Both the position numbers and the translations under genes were made by a program. 64,000 nt of DNA from Anodontia alba (lineage: Eukaryota > Mollusca > Bivalvia > Lucinida > Lucinidae), in NCBI GenBank assembly GCA_964016985.1, contig OZ024831.1, forward strand, positions 80,206,263 through 80,270,262, written 5' to 3'. Positions 22,685 to 33,620 of the stretch are shown in pieces. The notes under the pieces were generated by a model. That model searched no databases. It saw nothing but the letters and a program-made list of their open reading frames with translations, and was not told the origin of the DNA. The first letter of the stretch is position 1. Each line of letters opens with the position of its first letter.

Positions 22685-22994
22685 GAAAGCCGGCCTCGGT
22701 GGCTCAGTTGGATGGGCCGTCCGACTGGAGACCAGGAGGTCGCGGGTTCAACCCCCGCCGAGGTTGGCAACATTCTTTCATGGAGATTGATCATGAAATA
22801 TTTTCTATGGTCATTTTCTCCCTTCCGCTGATTCAAGAAGGGCAGTTGTCAGTTTCTGGCGAAAGAATGTGCACAATACTGGTTAACTGCTTAGAGGACT
22901 AAGCCTGCCCAATAAACATGTGGTTAGGTAAACTTACCACGCTCGACATGACCCTATTGGGTTGTTTGGGCCGTAAAACCTCAACACAAACAAA
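22685..22994 (+). mobile_element. SINE-A copy 2
   Basis: Flanked by TTATCCTCT at 22676-22684 and 22995-23003. This copy has the best promoter boxes: A box TGGCTCAGTTGG and B box GGGTTCAACCCC inside a GCCGGCCTCGG...CCGCCGAGG tRNA-like fold. Body and (CAAA)n tail as in the other copies. Confidence 0.92.
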
Positions 22995-23003
22995 TTATCC
23001 TCT

Positions 23004-24017
23004 AAAACTTGGATGGTCTCCATTTTTATTTTTCACTGCATCAACAGAGGAGAATATTATGTTTTTGTCTTTCATTTCAATATACAGTTAAATCTGTTGA
23101 TCTCAAACACTGATAACTGAAATCACCGCTTAAGTCAAACAAAATGAATTGGTTTAGTTTTGCTGTAATTTCTTTACATTTCAACTCTTGTCTCATACTA
23201 CTGCTATCTCAAACCAAAAGTTCTTGTCCCTTGTAGTTTGAGATAACAAGTGTTGACTGTATCTTCGATTATGTCACCACATTGAAGGGGAGGGGGGACA
23301 CATTAATTTGGTGCAGTTTCCATTGGCGTTGATGTCGTCATTGGTGTTGGCAGGACACTTTCTTGACTGAACGACTGAGTGTAACATACAAATAAAAAAA
23401 TTAAATGTTATCATTCAACCAACCATATCTGTTAAATCTCATAAGTGTTTAGTATTTTGCCCTGTCTTGAAAGTATAGCTCCAGATAAAGACTTTATTCA
23501 CCCACCATTAGAAGAATTGTGGAAAAGGCATAAAGTGTTACACTGGTCCATCTGTCTCCATTGGCGTCCGGCATTAGCAATTTGCGTTTAAGTTTTTTGG
23601 TTTAGGAGGACATAGCGTGACAGACAAATGGACGGACGACACACATGGACTGACACAAGCATGGAAAAATAATGTTGCTCTTGCACACCCTTACCATGAG
23701 GGGGAGTGATATAGCAAGTTTGGTAGAATTCTGCCCAGTGGTTTAGGAGGAGATAGTGTGACAGACAGATGGATGGACTTTCTAACAAATGGATAGTTAT
23801 GTGGCTACCATCACTATTTTAGCATACTCATGTGGCTGAAAAATAGCCACCTAACAGAAAATCAGCCACATAAAAGACTGATTTTATGTGGCTGAGGGAA
23901 TAAATCCCACTGAAATACATTGAAACTGTCCATAATTCTTAGCCATCTAACTACCCATTCATGTGTACAGACAGATGGACAGAGGGACGAACATCTTGAA
24001 GGAAGTATCTATGTTTG
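23004..24017 (-). other. Low-information DNA with reverse-oriented array remnants
   Basis: From about 23560 the phrases TTTAGGAGGACATAGCGTGACAG-type and GACAGACAAATGGACGGACG read, on the minus strand, as the CGTCCGTCCATTTGTCTGTC and CTCCTAAACC phrases typical of the 5' parts of these repeat elements. The sequence ATGTGGCTGA recurs at 23828-23898. No termini and no gene identified. Confidence 0.4.
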
Positions 24018-24275
24018 TGTTGAGGTTTTACATCCCAGTCAACCCAATGGGGTCATGTCAAGCATGGTCAATTTACCTGACCACACTTTTACTGGGCAGG
24101 CTTAGTCCTCTTTCTTTCACCAGAAACTGACAACTGCCCTTCTTGAATCAGCGGAAAGGAGAGAATGACTGTAGAAAATATTTCACAATCTATCAACACG
24201 AAAGAATGTTGCTGACGCGGCGGGAGATGAACCAGCAACCTCTTGATCACCAGTCAAACGTGCATCCAACTGAAG
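24018..24275 (-). mobile_element. SINE-A copy, diverged, minus strand
   Basis: Reading the minus strand: the B-box region (GGTTCATCTCCCGCCGCG-like), then CATTCTTTCGTG, TTCAAGAAGGGCAGTTGTCAG, GACTAAGCCTGCCCAGTAAAA, GGGTTGACTGGGATGTAAAACC. Several substitutions and small indels show it is older than the copies at 14533, 22685 and 63135. A lone SINE-A tail (GGGTTGACTGTGCCGTAAAACC, plus orientation) is at 24512-24545. Confidence 0.75.
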
Positions 24276-24881
24276 TGTCCATAATTTTAAAACACACAAG
24301 TATACTCTCGTCCCTACGTACAGATGGACATTCTAACGAATGGATACTTAAGTTGTTATTCAGAGTAATTTTGATATTTATATGACTATTTTATAGCCCC
24401 ACAAGTTGATTTTTAGGGGTGCACAATTCAAGATTTTAATGTGTCTGTGGAATAAATCCCATTTAAATACACTGAAACTGTCCGTCAAATAAAGCTACCT
24501 AAGTACTCATTTGGGTTGACTGTGCCGTAAAACCTCAAAATAAACGGACGGTCGGATGGAAAGATGGACAGATGGAGGCATTCAGAATATACCCATTGCT
24601 TTTTTCAAAAATGTGGGAATAATAAGGCTTAACTTTTCATGTAAATCATCTGCCAAGCATATGATACACATGAAATGCCAAGTCTTATTTTCTTTGAAAA
24701 ATAATAATAAAGAAAATAAGAATGTCATCTTAGTTTTAATGTATTAGTAAGAATTTATGATCTGTCTTGCCTATGAAATGATGTATGAAATGAACATTAG
24801 CATACGCATTAATTGTATAAGCTGTAACGTAATAAACTGTACCTTACGACATGTGCGGCCAGTGAAGACTGAACTCGGCTA
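24276..24881. other. AT-rich DNA with hairpin MITE remnant
   Basis: At 24590-24720 the words TTCATGTAAATCATCTGCC and ACACATGAAATGCCAAG form a mirrored pair like the interior of the TTAA-type MITE at 28386. Nothing else recognised. Confidence 0.4.
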
Positions 24882-25566
24882 TGTATCCACACTGTCTGAT
24901 CAGTCTTTGGGCAGCTGTGTTATCCACACTGTCTGATCAGTCTTTGGGCAGCTGTGTATCCACACTGTCTGATCAGTCTTTGGGCAGCTGTGTATCCACA
25001 CTGTCTGATCAGTCTTTGGGCAGCTGTGTCTCCACACTGTCTCATCAGTCTTTGGGCAGCTGTGTATCCACACTGTCACATCAGTCTTTCGGCAGCTGTG
25101 TATCCATACTCTCTCATCAGTCATTAGGCAGGTGTGTAACCACACTGTCTCATCAGTCATTGGGCAGCTGTGTATCCACACTGTCACATCAGTCTTTGGG
25201 CAGCTGTGTATCCACACTGTCTCATCAGTCTTTGGGCAGCTGTGTATCCACACTGTCTCATCAGTCATTGGGCAGCTGTGTATCCACACTGTCACATCAG
25301 TCTTTGGGCAGCTGTGTATCCACACTGTCTCATCAGTCATTTGGCAGCTGTGTATCCACACTGTCTCATCAGTCATTTGGCAGCTGTGTATCCACACTGT
25401 CTCATCAGTCATTTGGCAGCTGTGTATCCACACTGTCACATCAGTGTTTGGGCAGCTGTGTATCCACACTGTCTCATCAGTCATTGGGCAGCTGTGTATC
25501 CACATTGTCACATCAGTCTTTGGGCAGCTGGGATCCACACTGTCTTATCACTCTTTGGGCAGTCGG
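24882..25566 (+). repeat. 36-bp minisatellite, about 19 copies
   Basis: Consensus unit TATCCACACTGTCTSATCAG followed by TCTTTGGGCAGCTGTG. Because 36 is a multiple of three and the unit lacks stops in several frames, long repetitive open frames appear on both strands. They show no signal peptide, no splice context and no sequence diversity beyond unit variants, so I do not call them genes. Variants TGATCAG (first units), TCATCAG and ACATCAG alternate. Pairs 'TCATCAGTCATTGGGC + ACATCAGTCTTTGGGC' recur, suggesting a 72-bp higher-order step during expansion. Confidence 0.92.
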
Positions 25567-25599
25567 TGGATAGATGAGGATGCAAGGTTTATTTAGACA

Positions 25600-25795
25600 A
25601 CACTAATTAGATTGCCCAGATGTGCTGGCTGATGTGAGCAGTCTTCACCTAAGAGGGGTGTCCAGATGAATATTTTTCTTATTTTTCCAGGAAAACATGT
25701 TATGGGTATACTGATTAGAAACACCTGGGCAAGGCACTTCTTATGAGTACCCACAAGGTATGTTTTTGTGGAGAGATAAGAAAAATGAGCCAGCG
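25600..25795. repeat. Hairpin MITE (H1 type)
   Basis: TTTTTCTTATTTTTCCAGG and TGTGGAGAGATAAGAAAAA form outer arms. ACATGTTATGGGTATACTGAT and GAGTACCCACAAGGTATG form decayed inner arms around a GGGCAAGGC loop. It abuts the MITE at 25797-26022. Confidence 0.6.
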
Positions 25796-25796
25796 C

Positions 25797-26022
25797 ATGA
25801 CAAAACCAACAAAATGGCATGTGTGCCCGGCGAAGACTCAGATCAGCCTGGGCATCCGTCCAGTCTGATCAGTCTTCCCTGTCCGCTTGAAGAAACCTTG
25901 GGGCCTTAGCTACCCACTGAGTGGAAGGTGAAGATTCTGATCAGACTGGGTGGATTCCCAGGCTGATCTGAGTCTTTGCTGGGCACACATGCCATTTTGT
26001 AAGTTTTGTCAAGCGCTGGCTC
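25797..26022. mobile_element. MITE with ~66-bp terminal inverted repeats
   Basis: 226 bp. Left arm GAGCCAGCGCATGACAAAAC, ACAAAATGGCATGTGTGCCC, GAAGACTCAGATCAGCCTGG; the right arm is the reverse complement with about six mismatches. The unpaired centre contains CAGTCTGATCAGTCTTCCC, which resembles the 36-bp minisatellite monomer 250 bp upstream. No target duplication is obvious. Confidence 0.82.
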
Positions 26023-27392
26023 AAATATGGTTTTTGGACATGAAAAAATTGCCTTAATGCTTTTGGTCTGAGTCATCACTGTCAGGATTGTGGAATTACC
26101 AAATTTTATTACATGTCCAAGGACAAGTAAATGGTCAAAACCAGGGTGGGAGGAAATGCTGGCTCTTCGGTCCAAGACTGATTTTTGAAGAGCTGGACCA
26201 ATTTTCACTTCAGAAGGTCATCAAAAATTGATCCATAATAATTCATGTTTTCTAATATTCAACTTCAAAATTTACGCCTTATCTGGAGCTATAAAAACAA
26301 ACAAACCTTTTGTCAAAACATAACACTAACCATGTACTGGAAATCACCTGGAGCGATCTGCTGATTATCACGTTTTAGGGCATCTGATCTGGGTCTACTC
26401 TGTTTGCTCATGCCTGCCTGTCCCAACACTTGGATTTGTTACGGTAAGTATAATAGGGTTGGCTTCATACCTGATTGGTCGCGCATTACAACACTTAAAG
26501 ATGTTTGTCTCGCAGTTGCGAATTTGTTTATTCAATTTTAATAGATCTGTTTGATGTGCTTCATTCACCTTCATTGTAATTTTAACTTGCTCAACCTGCC
26601 AAAGCGCTGGGCCTCGATGCTGCACTAGGATGAAATATTAATTTTTTACTGTCTAAAAAAAGAAAGAAAAAAAATGTAGTGGCCAGCAGCAGCACAACGG
26701 GGTCACAAAAATGTGACTTAAAGTATGTGGATATTCCCTTTGTGCTCTTCACCGACTGAGTGTTCGGTTGTTGTGAAAGTGAAAGTACATTAAATCGTGC
26801 TTGTCTGATAATATTGAGCAATACTCCTCTTTATAGGCAGGATACTTATGCGCATGTAAGGTCATTAAGTGTAAACAATGTTGCTATGTCGTTATGTTAA
26901 AAAGCAGCTGAAGCAGTACTGAAATTCTTTAACAATTATTTCTCTAAGAAAACATATGTTGTGGCAAAATCAATGTAAAATACCCACATGTTCTTGGAGA
27001 AATAAGAAAAACATTTATCTCATAATCTGGATACTCTTCTTAGCTAGAACTTAATAATGAAGTCCTTGTTCCATGACAAGTAAATTGGAATTTCTTACTT
27101 GTCCTCAGGGAAATGGGACAAGTTGGATGAGTCAGGCATGGTATTTCCTCAGGCTGTTCACTATGATAAGGTACATTATCCCATGTTGTGGGTCATATAC
27201 TTTTTGACCTTACATACAGCTGATGTGATATTTGCTGTGGGCCATACTTGGTTCTAACTTACGTCAACTGAGATCATTAGTAATGGTAACATGTCATTCT
27301 GTGCGTATTATTAACCTGGTAATATTGCACATTTTGAATAATTTGACATATGTTTGTGTAACTGATGTACATAGACACCCACAGGCTCACAC
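26023..27392. other. AT-rich DNA, no gene recognised
   Basis: Short remnants only: CCTTATCTGGAGCTATAAAA at 26277 (an end of the hairpin MITE family), a GGGTCTACTCTGTTTGCTC segment at 26388 related to an interspersed repeat, and a weak hairpin MITE at 26935-27015 (GAAAACATATGTTGTGG / CCCACATGTTCTTGGAG). Confidence 0.4.
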
Positions 27393-27668
27393 ATCACGAA
27401 AACACTCCAGTATAATTTTGACCCCTTTAAACCCCACTTTTATATAGTAAAACTGGGGTTTACAGGGGTATACGTTAGTTTTCTTATTTCTGCTCAAAAC
27501 ATAGATTGTGGGTACTCGTTAGAACTGCCTCGGTGAGGCGGTTCTAACCAGTACCCACAATCTATGTTTTGAACAGAAATATGAAAAAAATTTCAAATTT
27601 TTTTATCTGAAAATTTTCAGTTTTTGGAGGTGAAATTTTCTATATATTTGAATAGGCGTGTTTTAGTA
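27393..27668. repeat. Two-hairpin MITE, copy 2 (inverted relative to 21365-21612)
   Basis: Contains CCCCTTTAAACCCCACTTTT mirrored by AAAACTGGGGTTTACAGGGG, then AACATAGATTGTGGGTACTC mirrored by GTACCCACAATCTATGTT, then the edge word ATATATTTGAATAGGC. The order and orientation are exactly reversed against copy 1 six kilobases upstream. Confidence 0.75.
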
Positions 27669-27839
27669 TTGGAATGCACACGTAAACTTGAGATAGACAT
27701 TTTTGTTATTAGTTTTTTATTTTTGCCATGTGAAGACTTATTTTGTTGCCCCTCTGAAAAGGAGTCCACTCTGAAAGGAAAGAATTTGATTCCTTGGGAA
27801 CAATTTTTTTTCTTTTATTAAGAGTAAAAAAGAAGTCAC

Positions 27840-28105
27840 AGAAGTTGTTTCCCTTGTAGAAAATGGCAGAAAATGTATGAAGTGTGTGCCTTAAATGTGG
27901 TAGAATAAAGGTTAATAGTAGCCAAGATCTCACTGCTAAAATTCTTTCCTTTAAGAGTAGACCACTTTTAGAAAGGGCTTGGTATGCAGAAAGTTGATTG
28001 CCTTGTAAAAAATGGCAGAAAATGTACGAAGTATATCCAGTTTATCCTCAAATGCAGCAGGCTAATGGTTAATTGTACCCAAGATCTCGCTGCTAAAAGA
28101 GGAGT
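27840..28105. repeat. Direct duplication, period ~157 bp
   Basis: CCTTGTAGAAAATGGCAGAA through AGCCAAGATCTCACTGCTAA (27847-27937) is repeated as CCTTGTAAAAAATGGCAGAA through ACCCAAGATCTCGCTGCTAA (28003-28096). Two copies only, with clear divergence. No reading frame is conserved between them. Confidence 0.65.
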
Positions 28106-28385
28106 TATTTATGATATCAAGAATAGAAATTGTAGCACACTGGATTCATTAATTATAGATTGTGTCCCTGGTAAAGCTACAAAAATAGTCGGCTACAGAA
28201 GTATTGGGCGCGCATTGACGTAATCATGCCATTTTACTTTCCAGAATCGATTTGATTAACTTTGATTTTTCAGCTTCTTTTACAATTTGAAACTTTGTTT
28301 ATCTTCGTGCAGGTTTTAGAGGGTAATTAGGGAGTGAACTGATTCTTGACATGCCAGCTTGCTGCACAAGTCAAATGTCGATTAA

Positions 28386-28596
28386 CTCTTGAAGCACTAA
28401 GAAAAATTATAGCAGATGACATTCTAAATGTTTGTTTTTTTTTCATTATTTTTTTGGAAAAAAAAAAAGACATGGCATTTCATGTGAATTATTTGCTTGG
28501 TGGACCATTTACATGATTCATCAAGTCTTGTTTTCTCTAAAATAAAAATATTTCAGAGAGATTTGTCTGCTGTAGTTGTGATTAGGGCTTGAAGTG
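28386..28596. mobile_element. TTAA-flanked MITE, family P2
   Basis: 211 bp flanked by TTAA at 28382-28385 and 28597-28600. Ends CTCTTGAAGCACTAAG and TTAGGGCTTGAAGTG are a decayed inverted pair. The interior mirrors GGCATTTCATGTGAATTATT with TTTACATGATTCATCAAG. Related decayed copies lie at 13540-13650, 20406-20625, 48490-48620 and 52385-52500. A piggyBac-type origin is likely from the TTAA. Confidence 0.65.
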
Positions 28597-28639
28597 TTAA
28601 GTGAAAGAACAGTTAGATTGAAATGTCAAACCCTGTTTA

Positions 28640-30180
28640 GCTTGCTTGAACAAGGTTCACGGAGAGCTATTGTACTACCCCCGGCGTCGGCGTCCACAAA
28701 TGTTAAAGTTTTCTTTAAAGTTTTTAAGACCTCATTATTTCCTAGCCTTATCACTGATTTGCTTCATCTTTGGTATGATGATACATATTGGTCCAAAATT
28801 TTACGCAGTACCATCCCCATGTCTCTAGGTCATGTCACAGTCAAGGTCACAGACTTAGAATTTTCATGTTAAAATTTTATGTCAAAGGTTTTAGGATCTC
28901 ATTACTTCTGCACTAAATGATGGATTTTGTTCTTATTTGGCATTATGATAGACACTGGTCAAAAGTTTTTATCAGCACCATCAGCAGTCATGACCGTGAC
29001 CTTGAGGTCGAGGTCACAGACTTAGAATTTAATTAAATGTTAAAGTTTTTGTTAAAGTTTTTAAGACCTCATCATTTCCGAACCTTGTCACCGATTTCAT
29101 TCATCTTTGGTATGATTATCCATATTGGTCCAAAATTTTGCGCAGTACCATCCCCACCACCCAGGGTCATGTCAAGGTCAAGATCACAGACTTAGAATTT
29201 TGATGTTAAAATTTTTACGTCAAAGTTTTTACTATCTAATTACTTCTAAACTACATGATGGATTTAGTTCCTATTTGGTATTATTTGTTTGTGTTTAGGT
29301 TTTACGGCCCAGTCAACCCAGTGGGGTCATGTCGAGCCCGGTCAATTTACCTAACCACACGTTTACTGTGCAGGCTTAGTCCTCTAAGTGGTTAACCAGA
29401 TTTGTGCACATTCTTTCGCCAGAAACTGACAACTGCCCTTCTTGAATCAGCGGAAGGGAGAGAATGACCATAGAAAATATTTCATGATCAATCTCCACGA
29501 AAGAATGTTGCTGACCTCGGCGGGGGTTGAACCCACGGCCTCTTGGTCTCCAGTCAGACGGCGCATCCAACTGAGCCACCGAGGCCGGCATTTGGTATCA
29601 TGGTAGATACTGTTCAAAGTATTTATCAGTACCATCGGCACTCATGACCGTGACCTTGAGGTCAAGGTCACAGACTTAGAATTTAAATGTTAAAGTTTTT
29701 GTTAATGTTTTTAAGACCTCATTATTTTCTAATCTTATCACTGATTTGATTCATCTTTGGTATGATGATACATATTGGTCCAAAATTTTGTCTAGTTCCA
29801 TCCTCACCCTCTAGTTCCTGTTAAGGTCAAGGTCACAGTCGTCAGAATTTTTGTTAAAATTTTACGTCAAAGTTTTAGGATCTCATTACTTCTAAACCAA
29901 ACAATGGATTTAATTTATATTTGGTATCATGACATACATGTATACTGGTCCAAAGTTTTTATCAGCACCATCAGTATTCATGACCGTGACCTTGGGGTCG
30001 AGGTCTTAGACTTGTAATTTTATTAAAAATGTTAGTTTTCATTTAAGTTTTTAAGGTCTCATTATTTCCTAGCCTTATCACCGATTTGATTCATCTTTGG
30101 TTTGATGAATTTTGCATAGTGCCCCCCTCCCTCCCACCATGGTTTTGCCATGGTAAAAACACTTAAAAATCTTCAGACCT
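28640..30180 (+). repeat. Array of ~330-bp units with GGTCAAGGTCACAGACTTAG core
   Basis: Units alternate two half-repeats: 'TTTTTAAGACCTCATTATTT ... TTCATCTTTGGTATGATGAT ... CCAAAATTTTGCGCAGTACC' and 'TTTTAGGATCTCATTACTTC ... TTTATCAGCACCATCAGCA ... GACCGTGACCTTGAGGTC'. A left edge with TACTACCCCCGGCGTCGGCG is at about 28670. A SINE-A interrupts it. No 3' terminus is seen; the style (tandem units, no coding, GTCAAGGTCA-rich) matches the other non-autonomous arrays. Confidence 0.65.
29282..29589 (-). mobile_element. SINE-A copy 3, minus strand
   Basis: Flanked by ATTTGGTAT at 29273-29281 and 29590-29598. The minus strand reads GCCGGCCTCGGTGGCTCAGT to GTAAAACCTAAACACAAAC. It splits the array phrase 'CCTATTTGGTATcatggtag', so the pre-insertion site is readable in neighbouring units. 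Confidence 0.9.
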
Positions 30181-30410
30181 TGGTCAGTACATTAGAAACG
30201 TGAGGGACCCCATCAGTTGGTGACAAAGCCGGGACAAACCAGGAGGGAGCAGTATTGGCATCTGTTGTAGACCACTGGCCGAACCACAGTGCGCCTTTGA
30301 GCCTCCTGGACTCAGCAACCTCTGTCCCGAACCCCCACCCTCCACGATTGCATTGTCCTTGTTGTCCTGCATTCGTCTCTCTATCATGTGTCACCTAGTT
30401 GCGATACAGC
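30172..30410. other. GC-rich island of unknown identity
   Basis: About 240 bp that are much richer in G+C than the flanks and unlike any other segment of the window. Words include AAGCCGGGACAAACCAGGAG, CTGGCCGAACCACAGTGCGC and CCGAACCCCCACCCTCCACG. Open frames exist on the minus strand in two registers, neither with a recognisable domain or convincing splice sites. It could be a fragment of a transposon, or a captured gene piece. Confidence 0.4.
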
Positions 30411-30478
30411 TGAGGAGGAGTTCTATTGTTGTTTTTTCTGTACACATAACTCCAGATAAGGCCTTTTTAGCTCACCTG

Positions 30479-32774
30479 AGCTCTGCTCAGATGAGCTATT
30501 GTGATCACTTTTCGTCCATCGTCTGTCCGTCCGTCCGTCCGTCTGTCAGTGCATCCATCCGTTAACATTTTCAAATGACTTCTCCTCTGAAGCCCCTGAG
30601 CCAATTTTGCTCAAATTTCATATGGAGCCTCCTTAGGGTGGGGGAACAAAAAATTGCTAAAATGGTCGCGGTCCGTTGACCAAGATGGCCGCCACGCCCA
30701 TATATGGTAAAAACCTTTAAAAATCTTCTCCTCCAGAACCGAGAATGCCTTGGGGCTGAACCTTTGCAGGAATCATCGGGGACGGGAGGTCTACCAAAAT
30801 TGCTAAAAGAATTGTCGTACGTTGACGTTTGACCTTTTTACGGCAAGGTCAAGTTTGCTTCCCTATGCATTTGTATGGGAAAAACCTTCAAAAACCTTCT
30901 TCTCCAAAACCGAGCATGCATTATGGCTGAATCTTTGCATATATCTTTGGGAACAGGAGAGCTACCAAAATTGCTAAAATAATGGCCGTACATTGACATT
31001 TGACCTTTTTACGGTAAGGTCAATTTTGCTTCCTTATGCATTTGTATGGGAAAAATATTCAGAATTTCAAACAACTTCTCCTCTGGAGCCTCTGGGCCAA
31101 TTTTGCTCAAATTTCATATGGAGCCTCCTTAGGGTGGAGGAACGAAAAATTGCTAAAATGGTTGCGGTCTGTTGACCAAGATGGCAGCCATGCCCGTATA
31201 TGGTAAAAACCTTTAAAAATCTTCTCCTTCAGAACCGAGAATGCCTTGGGGCTGAACCTTTGCAGGAATCATTGGGGACGGGAGGTCTACCAACATTGCT
31301 AAAAGAATTGCCGTACGTTGACGTTTGACCTTTTAACGGCAAGGTCAAGTTTGCTTCCCTGTGCATTTGTATGGGAAAAACCTTTAAAAATCTTCTTCTC
31401 CAAAACCTAGCATGCCTTAAGCTGAATCTTTGCATATATCTTCGGGAACAGGAGGGCTACCAAAATTGCTAAAATAATGGTCGTACATTGACATTTGACC
31501 TTTTTACGTTAAGGTCAATTTTGCTTCCTTATGCATTTGTATGGGAAAAATGTTCAGAATTTCAAACAACTTCTCCTCTGGAGCCTCTGGGCCAACTTTG
31601 CTCAAATTTCATATGGACCCTCCTTAGGTAGGGGGAGCAAAAGTTTGCTAAAATGGTCACGGTTTGTTGACCAAGATGGGCGCCATGCCCATATATGGTA
31701 AAAACCTTTATAAATCTTCTTCTCTAGAACCGAGGATGCTTTGGGGCTGAATGTTTGCATAAATCATCGGGGACAGGGCGTCTACCAAAGTTGCTAAAAT
31801 AATGGTCATACATTGACATTTGACCTTTTTACGGCAAGGTCAAGTTGCTTCCTAATGCATTTGCATGGGAAAAAAACATTTAAAAATCTTATTCTCCAAA
31901 ACAGAGGATGGCTTGTGGCTGAATCTTTGCATATATCATCTGGAACGGGCGGTCTACCAAAGTTGCTAAAATAATTATCATACATTGACATTTAACCTTT
32001 TTACGGCGAGGTCAAGTTTGCTTCTGTATGCATTTGTATGGGCCCCATACATTTGTATGGACAAAATGTTGATAATTTCAAATGGCTTTTCCTCTGAAGC
32101 CTCCGGGCCAGTGTTGCTCAAATTTCATGCGGAGCCTCCGTGGGCAGGAGAATGAAAGATTGCTAAAATGGGTATGGTCCATTGATCAAAATGGCTGCCA
32201 TGCCCATATATGGTAAAAACCTTCAAAAAATCTTCTTCTCCATAACCAAATAAGCCCTGGGTCCTAATCTTTGCACAAATTACGGGGGACAGGAGATCTA
32301 CCAAAATTGCTCAAATGATGGTTCTATGTTGACATTTGACCTTTTTGCCTCCAAGGTCAAATTTGCTTCCCTATTTGTGTGGGCCATATACATTTATATT
32401 GAAAGTATCGAAGTGACTTGTAGATCAACAGTAGTTAAAATTGTTCTGATTGGAAATCTAAGATGGCCATCATCTGGTTTATATTTATAATATTTCCCTG
32501 CCACTGTGCTGTTTACATGTATAAAATCACGATTCTTCAGAAACCACCAAATTTCACATTGATCCTTCTGTTGAAATGTGATTGATAGTTTATTCAAATG
32601 ATCATGCTCCATTGACTGTCAGGCCCATATATTCTTCTTCAAAACTAAGAACTGTTCAAATGATGATATTTTCATTAGTTGCGATGATAGGATTGGAAAA
32701 ATGTTGCATAACATCTGCATGTCTGCAGTGGCTATGTCACTCAGGTGAGCGAATCGTGGCCCTAGGGCCTCTTG
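30479..32774 (+). mobile_element. HLE-2 copy b, complete
   Basis: 2296 bp with 5' AGCTCACCTGAGCTCTGCTCAG then ATGAGCTATTGTGATCAC, a CCGTCCGTCCGTCCGTCTGTC stretch, and repeat units as in copy a (GACCAAGATGGCCGCCACGC, CCATATATGGTAAAAACC). 3' end: TGTCACTCAGGTGAGCG, then CCTAGGGCCTCTTG. The 5' flank ends in GCCTTTTT. The last ~420 bp (from TTGTAGATCAACAGTAG) are shared with copy a and with the 3' end at 42818. Confidence 0.82.
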
Positions 32775-33327
32775 TTTCATTTTGGACATATTTGTACTTT
32801 CAGAGTTATGCCCTTTTGAAAAAATGAGAAATAAATCTTGTCAGCAAGATATTTCAAAAAGTATTTAAGGTAGGGTATTGAAATTTTATATATTGCTTGG
32901 AAATGATGTGTAGATGAACTGATTAGATTTTTGGGGAATTCCGTGAAAAATTGACCTAGTTATGACCCTTTGCAATACTCAGCAGTTTGACTTTGTCAGC
33001 AAGATATTTCAAAAAGTATTTATGCTAGGGTCTTGAAATTTTATATTGTGCTTGGAAATGATGTGTAGATGAAATGATTAGATTTTTAGGAAATTATGTG
33101 AAAAATTGACGTAGTTATGGCCCTTTGCTGTTCTTGGCATTTTGAGTTTGTCAGCAAGGTATCTCAAGAAGTATTCAAGATAGGGTCTTGAAATTTTATA
33201 TAATGGTTGGGAATGATGTGTAGATGAACTGATTAGATATTTACAGAATTCCGTGAAAAATTGACGTAATTATGGCCCTTTGCGATTCTTGTCATTTTGA
33301 CTGTCAGCAAAATATCTCAAAAAGTAT

Positions 33328-33620
33328 AGCTGGAGGGGGTGGGGAGGGGTGGGATGGTGGTGGGATGGTGTTGTGTATCTTTCATCACGGGGGCGTCCAA
33401 CTGATATTGGCTTACAGTTGGGGAAGGCCTGGTACCCTTGTAGCAGGTAAGGGTAGAGGGGGAATTTTTTATTTCTTCTGTTTCTTCACTTTCATCCCTG
33501 TTCCTCTTTCTTCCCTGTCTCTCTCTTTCATCTCTTCTACTATCTCTTCTATCTCTTTTCTCCCTTTCTCTGGGAGACGACCCACAAGGGTTGACGTGTC
33601 GTTAAACCCCAACACAATCA
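33328..33620 (+). mobile_element. SINE-C copy, longest in the window
   Basis: Interrupts an HLE-8 unit exactly: AAAAAGTAT before and AATTTAAGCTAGGGTCTTG after, where intact units read AAAAAGTATTTAAGCTAGGG. It starts with a G-rich GGAGGGGGTGGGGAGG segment, then a GGCCTGGTACCCTTGTAGC region, the pyrimidine-rich body, and the tail GACCCACAAGGGTTGACGTG then GTTAAACCCCAACACAATCA. No clear polymerase III boxes were found, so the head may be truncated or not tRNA-derived. Confidence 0.7.

Noticed and set aside
24881..25596. Long open frames (over 200 residues) on both strands through the 36-bp repeat
   Set aside because: The repeat period is a multiple of three and has no stops in several frames, so open frames are expected on both strands. 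There is no start context, splice signal or sequence diversification typical of a gene.
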